This document shows positions 59,325-64,000 of a stretch of 64,000 nucleotides of DNA, piece by piece. The notes under the pieces were generated by a model that saw nothing but the letters and a program-made list of their open reading frames with translations, did no database searches and was not told where the DNA came from. The stretch is from Coriobacteriia bacterium (GTDB lineage: Bacteria > Actinomycetota > Coriobacteriia > Anaerosomatales > PALSA-660). The position numbers and the translations under genes are program-made. The stretch covers positions 4,321 to 68,320 of the forward strand of contig JAUSAU010000043.1 of NCBI GenBank assembly GCA_030652345.1, in the 5' to 3' direction. Every line of letters begins with the position of its first letter. The stretch's first letter is position 1.

Positions 59325-60931
59325 AGCGGGCCTCCTTTCCCGTTCACGAGGGTGCCCAGCAGAGAGAAGACTCCGTTGACCGATGCCGTGAAGACATCGC
59401 CTTCGGTCGGCGAGATGTCGATGACGCGCAGCCGGTCCGCGTCGAGTCCGCGCGACCTGATGACCGTCCGCAGCAGGCTCATGCGCCGATCCATGTCGAG
59501 GTTGCCGATCACGTTGTGGCAGTGGCCTTCCCGGCAGCGGAAGACGGTGACGCCGTCGAAGCCGGCACGGAACGCCGCGAGGACGTAGAGCGTGTCGAGC
59601 CGGCCGCCGCACGGGATGCGCAGCGGCAGGAAGCCGGACGGGAACGCCTCGCCGCCGGAGGCCGCGAGCTCACCGGCGCGGTCGGCGGCGGGATAGCCGC
59701 ACCCGCCGCACAGGAAGCCGAGCACCTTCGGACCGGGGACGTCGACTTGCGAGAGTTCGTCGATCGCGGCGAGCAGGTACTCGTGCGGGGATGACAGGAT
59801 GTCGCGCGCGCCGACCGGGCACCCGACGACGCACTTGCCGCATCCCCGGCACCGCCGCACGTCGACCTTGGACAGGCCGGTCACCGGGTCGATGAGACAG
59901 GCGCCGAACGCGCATGTCTTCACGCACGAGGCGCAGGCGCCGCACAGCGTGTCGTCGACCGAGGAGGTCATCGCGTAGTGCGTCGTCTCGGGGTAGGAGA
60001 GCTGGAGGATGAGCGCCATCGCGGCCGAATCGGCGGCCGAGACGAGGTCGCGCAGGCCGCCCTCGCCTACGACGGGTGGCACGACCGCGATGCCGGGCTC
60101 GATCGTCTCAGCGGGATGGGCCTGGGGGTTGACCGAGCGCGCGTGACCCTCGTCGTCCACATCGATGCGGAAGTGGTCGCGGAGCTCCGTGACCCACGCC
60201 GTCTCGGACGGCTCGGCGATGAGGATGCCGCCCACATGCAGGTGCGTCGCTCCGTCCTGCGCGGCGAGTGTGACGCGGATGTCGCCCACCCAGCCGTCCG
60301 CGTCCTGGATCGACGCTCCGTTGGCAAGGTCGCAGTCGGGGTGACCGAGCACGTAGCCGACGGTCGCGGAGAGCTCGCCCTTGCCGGCGAGACGGGCGAC
60401 GCCGTCGCCGCGGTCGATGATGTGCACGCGGTAGCCGAGCTGCAGGAGACGCTGGGCCGCGACCACGCCTTCGATGGTCGCACCGAGGATCAGGACCGCT
60501 TTGCGCGGCACGGTGCGCTCGGCGACCGCCTCCGCGCGGGCACCCGCGTCGAGCAGCGCGAGCGAGACGGCCGCGCGGGCCTTCGCGAGCGCGCCGGCGC
60601 GGTCCGCCGAGTGTGCGAGCGCCACCTGCTCGAGCAGGTTGGCCGTGACGACGCGATTCGGGTTCACGCCGGCGTCGACGATCCGGTCCCAGAAGTGGCG
60701 TCCCGACAGACTCTTCACATAGTGGTCGCGCGAGTTGCCCGCGAGCACGACCGCGTCGAGCCCCGCGTCGGTGATGTCGCGCTCGATGCGCTGCGCGGTC
60801 GCCGGTTCGAACAGGTCGTCGACGACCCGTGCGACCACGGCGCGGTCCTTGAACTCCTCGATGAGAGCGTCGAGGTCGACGGTCTCGTCCACCCTGCCCC
60901 GGCATCGGGACAGGTAGAGTCCTACTGGCAT
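59321..60931 (-). CDS. HdrA-like Fe-S/nucleotide-binding protein fused to an MvhD domain
   Basis: 536 residues. Residues ~1-320 resemble a shortened HdrA with a Rossmann-type site (AVLILGATIEGVVAAQRLLQ). Residues ~329-380 hold two [4Fe-4S] motifs (CGACASCVKTC and CRGCGKCVVGC). The C-terminus (~400-536) is an MvhD [2Fe-2S] domain (FLCGGCGY, RIPCGGRLD, FRCREGHCHN). Connects the hydrogenase to a further acceptor, plausibly ferredoxin or NAD(P). The chain is shorter than methanogen HdrA, the dinucleotide motif is altered from GxGxxG, and no HdrB/HdrC genes are present. ATG 60931 follows AAGGGGTGAGG. Confidence 0.87.
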   Translation of the reverse strand: MPVGLYLSRCRGRVDETVDLDALIEEFKDRAVVARVVDDLFEPATAQRIERDITDAGLDAVVLAGNSRDHYVKSLSGRHFWDRIVDAGVNPNRVVTANLLEQVALAHSADRAGALAKARAAVSLALLDAGARAEAVAERTVPRKAVLILGATIEGVVAAQRLLQLGYRVHIIDRGDGVARLAGKGELSATVGYVLGHPDCDLANGASIQDADGWVGDIRVTLAAQDGATHLHVGGILIAEPSETAWVTELRDHFRIDVDDEGHARSVNPQAHPAETIEPGIAVVPPVVGEGGLRDLVSAADSAAMALILQLSYPETTHYAMTSSVDDTLCGACASCVKTCAFGACLIDPVTGLSKVDVRRCRGCGKCVVGCPVGARDILSSPHEYLLAAIDELSQVDVPGPKVLGFLCGGCGYPAADRAGELAASGGEAFPSGFLPLRIPCGGRLDTLYVLAAFRAGFDGVTVFRCREGHCHNVIGNLDMDRRMSLLRTVIRSRGLDADRLRVIDISPTEGDVFTASVNGVFSLLGTLVNGKGGPL

Positions 60932-60950
60932 ACCCTCACCCCTTACTTTG

Positions 60951-60980
60951 CGAGCGTTAAGGCGGGATGCCGAGCGTTAA
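60951..60980 (-). repeat. Direct repeat CGAGCGTTAA, two copies 20 bases apart, before the hydrogenase operon
   Basis: CGAGCGTTAA at 60951-60960 and 60971-60980 (minus strand TTAACGCTCG). Their starts are 20 bases apart, about two helical turns, and they end 20 bases upstream of the operon's start codon. Looks like a tandem regulator site. Confidence 0.5.
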
Positions 60981-61009
60981 TGCGCGGCAATCGTCCCCGG
61001 AAACGACAA

Positions 61010-61038
61010 GAGCCCGATCCGAGAAACGGATCGGTCTC
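61010..61038 (-). terminator. Leader terminator/attenuator upstream of the hydrogenase operon
   Basis: Stem GAGCCCGATCCG (61010-61021) with CGGATCGGTCTC (61027-61038), loop AGAAA, one mismatch. On the minus strand it is followed by TTGTCGTTT, a U-rich tail, so it would stop transcription heading into the hydrogenase operon. Confidence 0.5.
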
Positions 61039-61357
61039 CCCCGTACCGAGGGCCATTCCTTCGCGAAGCGGCTCCCGCCCCCGGGTGCCGTCCGGTCTTC
61101 GCTTCAGATCCAGCCCTGTTCACCATATGGTCGGCGTGGTGGTATCGCCGTATTCGCGCACTATCGGCAAGAGTAGCCCCGCCGAACGGTGACGCGACGC
61201 ACAAAGAGCCGACAATCGACGCGAACGGTCGTTAACCTCGGCAAGCGGCGGTTTACGGTGACCGGCGGAGCGCGCATGCGCGCACGATGCCATCCGCCCG
61301 CCGCGCGCGGGTATGAACCGGACGAGAAAGCCGACACCCGTGACGGAGGCAACTGTC
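61039..61357. other. Divergent intergenic region between hydrogenase operon and ku
   Basis: About 320 bases without a convincing gene. Contains GC-rich inverted repeats but no riboswitch class I can name and no clear -35/-10 pair. With the hairpin at 61010-61038 it probably holds the hydrogenase leader on the minus strand and the ku promoter on the plus strand. Confidence 0.4.
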
Positions 61358-62164
61358 ATGCCACACGCGATCTGGAGAGGCACCATCTCGTTCGGCCTCG
61401 TCACCATCCCGGTCTCGCTCATGCCCGCCGAGCAGCCGCGCGAACTCGCGTTCCACCTGCTGGATGGCCGCGACATGTCCGCAGTCCACAACCGGCGGGT
61501 GAACGAGGCGGGATCCGAGGTCCCGTGGGAGAACGTCGTCAAGGGCTTCGAGGTCTCCGAGGGCCGCTGGGTCGTGGTCACCGACGACGACCTGCGCGCC
61601 GCCAACGTCGAAGCGACGCAGACCATCGATGTGCTCGCGGCGGTCTGCGCCGACGAGATCGACCCCAAGTACTTCGACAAGCCGTACTACCTCCAACCGG
61701 AGAAGGCGGGACGCAAGGCGTACGCGCTGCTGCGAGAGGCGCTCAAGCGCGAGAAGCGGGTCGCGCTGGCCAAGGTCGTGGTCCGCACGCGCCAGCACCT
61801 TGCCGCGCTCGTGCCCGACGGCGACGTGCTGCTGCTCGAGATGCTGCGGTATCCGTACGAGCTTCGCGACGCCACGTCGCTCGACCTTCCCGGGTCCGAC
61901 CTTGCAGACTCCGGTGTGACCGACGCGGAGATCGCACTCGCCGGGCAACTGGTGGCGACCATCGCCAAGCCGTTCGAACCCGACGCTCCCGAGTACCGCG
62001 ACACGTACCGTGACGACCTGCTCGCTCTCATCGCCGCCAAGGCGGAGGGGGTCGCGGCTGCAGCACCGGCATCGACGGCTGAAGCGCCGGCGGGCGGCGA
62101 GGTCGTCGACATCGTCGCACTGCTCAAGCGCTCGCTCGACGACGCCCGCCGGGCGCAGGGCTAG
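61358..62164 (+). CDS. ku: Non-homologous end joining protein Ku
   Basis: 268 residues. Typical bacterial Ku: MPHAIWRGTISFGLVTIPV at the N-terminus, DLLDGRD/VPWENVVKGFEVSEG region and the C-terminal Ala-rich tail. Homodimeric ring that binds broken DNA ends and recruits LigD. GGAGG precedes ATG 61358; an upstream in-frame ATG at 61313 is not used. Ligase gene follows after ten bases. Confidence 0.96.
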   Translation: MPHAIWRGTISFGLVTIPVSLMPAEQPRELAFHLLDGRDMSAVHNRRVNEAGSEVPWENVVKGFEVSEGRWVVVTDDDLRAANVEATQTIDVLAAVCADEIDPKYFDKPYYLQPEKAGRKAYALLREALKREKRVALAKVVVRTRQHLAALVPDGDVLLLEMLRYPYELRDATSLDLPGSDLADSGVTDAEIALAGQLVATIAKPFEPDAPEYRDTYRDDLLALIAAKAEGVAAAAPASTAEAPAGGEVVDIVALLKRSLDDARRAQG

Positions 62165-62174
62165 GAGGGTGGCC

Positions 62175-64000
62175 GTGCCGCTCGAGGAGTACAACCGCAA
62201 GCGCGACTTCTCGGTGACACCGGAACCGTCGGGCGACGGCGCGGTACCGGCGCCGGGCGAACTACGATTCGTCATCCACAAGCACGCGGCACGGGCGCTG
62301 CACTACGACGTCCGCCTCGAGATCGACGGCGTCTACGCATCGTGGGCCGTCCCGAAGGGCCCCTCGCTCGACCCGGCCGACAAGCGACTCGCGGTGCACG
62401 TCGAGGACCACCCCATCGCCTATGGCGAGTTCGAAGGGACGATCCCGGCCGGCGAGTACGGGGGCGGCACGGTGATGATCTGGGACCGCGGCGCCTTCGC
62501 GCCCATCGGGGACCCCGGTGAGCTGCTCGCAAAGGGCCAACTCAAGTTCGTCCTCGAGGGCTCGAAGCTGCACGGGGCGTTCGCGCTCGTACGGATGAAG
62601 CCACGTCCCGGCGAGAAGCGCGACAACTGGCTGCTCATCAAGGAGCGCGACGCTCACGTGCGCCCGCGCGACGAGTACGACGTCACCGTCGAGGATGCCG
62701 ACTCGGCCTCCTCGGGCCGGACGATGGAGGCGATCGCGGCCGGCGGCGCGGTGTGGACGGCCGGCGGCGTCGAGGGGGCGCCCGCTCCCCCATCCCCTGA
62801 AGCGACGGCCGGCCCCCGAGCGGCGGAGGAGCCGGCCGGGACCGCCGACCGGACAGCGCCGGCCACCGTCGCGGGAGCCCTGCCTGCCGACGCCCCCTTC
62901 CAGCTCGCGACGCTCGTCGGCGAGGCGCCGGAGGGCGACGAGTGGATCCATGAGGTGAAGTACGACGGGTACCGTCTGCGCGCCGTGCTCGAGCGCGGGC
63001 GCGCGCGGATGCTCACGCGCAACGGCGCGGACTGGACCGACCGCCTTACGGGCATCGCACACGCCGTGGAGGCGCTTCCCGCTGCGAGCGCTCTGCTCGA
63101 CGGCGAGGCCGTCGTGATCGGAGCGGACGGACGGCCCGACTTCGGCGCCCTGCAAGACGCGCTCGCCTCGAAGCAGGATGGCCGCATCACGCTCGCCGCC
63201 TTCGACCTGCTCTATCTGGACGGGTTCGATCTTCGCGGCGAACCGCTGCTGCGGCGCAAGGATCTCCTGCGCTCGCTCATCGCCGCAGCGCCGGCCGGAG
63301 GCCCGCTCCTCTACGTCGAGCACTTCGCGGGCGGAGGCCCGGCGTTCCACGCCGCTTCGTGCGACCTCCTGCTCGAGGGGTCGGTGAGCAAGCGGGGTGA
63401 CCGCCCGTGGGTCGCCGGGCGCTCGCGCGACTGGCTCAAGGCGAAGTGCCTCGCGCGGCAGGAGTTCGTCGTCGGAGGTTGGACCGACCCGGAGGGCTCC
63501 CGCTCCCGATTCGGAGCGCTCCTGCTCGGCGTTCGCGATCCGTCGGGCGAGCTGCGCTACGCGGGCCGCGTGGGCACCGGCTTCACCGAGCGTACCCTCG
63601 ACGATCTGTACGAGCGCCTGGCCGGCCTCGCCGCGGAGTCGCCTTCCTTCGCGGTCCCCCCGAAGCTCGGCGGCGTGCACTGGGTGCGGCCGGAGCTCGT
63701 CGTCGAGGTCGAGTTCCGCGAATGGACCCGGGACGGCGTCGTGCGCCAGCCCTCCTTCGAGGGCGTGCGCGAGGACGCGGACCCTCGCATGGTGGTCCGC
63801 GAGGATCCGGTCGCATCGGCCCGCGAGGACACGACAGAGCTCGCCGTGTCGCCGCTCGTCATCGCGGGCGTCACGGTGTCGAACCCCGAGAAGTCCCTGG
63901 AGCCGGCGGGCGTGACGAAGCGCGACCTGGCCTGCTACTACGAGGCCGTCGCGCCCGCGATGCTCCCCCACCTCACCGGGCGGCTCATCACCGCGGTCCG
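62175..64000 (+). CDS. ligD: ATP-dependent DNA ligase LigD, multi-domain, cut by window end
   Basis: 608 codons visible. Domain order: 3'-phosphoesterase (~20-170: FVIHKHAARALHYDVRLEIDG, GEYGGGTVMIWDRG), a Pro/Ala-rich linker, ATP-dependent ligase (~240-540) with nucleotidyl-accepting Lys262 in HEVKYDGYRLR and SLAAFDLLYLDG-type motifs, then the start of the primase/polymerase domain (VSNPEKSLEPAGVTKRDLACYYEAVA). Order PE-LIG-POL differs from mycobacterial POL-PE-LIG. GTG 62175 follows GGAGGG. Repairs double-strand breaks with Ku. Confidence 0.95.
   Translation, partial: MPLEEYNRKRDFSVTPEPSGDGAVPAPGELRFVIHKHAARALHYDVRLEIDGVYASWAVPKGPSLDPADKRLAVHVEDHPIAYGEFEGTIPAGEYGGGTVMIWDRGAFAPIGDPGELLAKGQLKFVLEGSKLHGAFALVRMKPRPGEKRDNWLLIKERDAHVRPRDEYDVTVEDADSASSGRTMEAIAAGGAVWTAGGVEGAPAPPSPEATAGPRAAEEPAGTADRTAPATVAGALPADAPFQLATLVGEAPEGDEWIHEVKYDGYRLRAVLERGRARMLTRNGADWTDRLTGIAHAVEALPAASALLDGEAVVIGADGRPDFGALQDALASKQDGRITLAAFDLLYLDGFDLRGEPLLRRKDLLRSLIAAAPAGGPLLYVEHFAGGGPAFHAASCDLLLEGSVSKRGDRPWVAGRSRDWLKAKCLARQEFVVGGWTDPEGSRSRFGALLLGVRDPSGELRYAGRVGTGFTERTLDDLYERLAGLAAESPSFAVPPKLGGVHWVRPELVVEVEFREWTRDGVVRQPSFEGVREDADPRMVVREDPVASAREDTTELAVSPLVIAGVTVSNPEKSLEPAGVTKRDLACYYEAVAPAMLPHLTGRLITAV

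Noticed and set aside
61039..61330. c-di-GMP, cobalamin or Moco riboswitch in the hydrogenase leader
   Set aside because: None of the conserved core sequences of these classes is present; only a generic hairpin and GC-rich repeats are seen.

Overview
The window is one uninterrupted stretch of very GC-rich chromosome with strongly GC-biased third codon positions. It looks like an actinobacterial anaerobe or microaerophile. Actinobacterial signs are the Ku/LigD pair, apparently leaderless promoters (TANNNT six bases before ATG), a CRP operator of the mycobacterial type, and a Tal-Pgi-type glucose-6-phosphate isomerase. Anaerobic signs are pyruvate:ferredoxin oxidoreductase, a group 3-like [NiFe] hydrogenase with an HdrA/MvhD partner, and an [FeFe]-hydrogenase-like sensor. 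A class within or near Coriobacteriia would fit, but this is inference from gene content only. I saw no prophage, insertion sequence, CRISPR array or tRNA.

Layout. 1-7.4 kb: the 5' part of lon (minus strand), two exported or membrane proteins, a PIN-membrane-TPR protein, trxB-trxA, and a zinc-ribbon/HEPN-like protein. 7.4-12.3 kb: hypF-hypC-hypD-hypE. 12.3-17.3 kb: a secreted glucuronyl C5-epimerase-like protein, an EamA transporter, pgi and a lipoprotein. 17.3-22.8 kb (minus): phosphodiesterase, LytTR regulator, LytS-like kinase, acetyltransferase, TauE/SafE permease and a glycosyltransferase. 22.9-35.8 kb (minus): an AmrS-like radical SAM enzyme, an [FeFe]-hydrogenase-like GGDEF protein, QueT, a PocR/GAF/HD-GYP protein behind a CRP-type operator, an OmpR two-component pair, asd-lysC, and a second HD-GYP protein. 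36-47 kb (minus): porG-D-A-B, a secreted protein followed by pstS-C-A-B, dnaX-ybaB-recR, and the SRP RNA. 47.2-50.2 kb: an Rrf2 regulator with cydAB. 50.2-56.8 kb: small unknown proteins, an alpha/beta hydrolase, a haem-binding GGDEF protein, a dioxygenase, an orphan ABC ATPase and a hydrogenase maturation protease. 56.7-60.9 kb (minus): the hydrogenase operon. 61.3 kb to the end: ku and ligD.

How it fits together. HypFCDE and the protease at 56.3 kb would mature the [NiFe] hydrogenase. Its HdrA/MvhD fusion partner and pyruvate:ferredoxin oxidoreductase both point to ferredoxin-linked electron flow. CydAB supplies oxygen reduction or scavenging, probably under the Fe-S regulator encoded just upstream. 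Two diguanylate cyclases and two HD-GYP phosphodiesterases suggest that c-di-GMP is set by redox or gas signals: an H-cluster-like domain in one cyclase, a c-type haem domain in the other, and a CRP-type site in front of one phosphodiesterase. The most unusual item is the 592-residue fusion of an [FeFe]-hydrogenase-like module to a GGDEF domain at 23917-25695. Many genes overlap by 4 bp (ATGA/GTGA), indicating translationally coupled operons.
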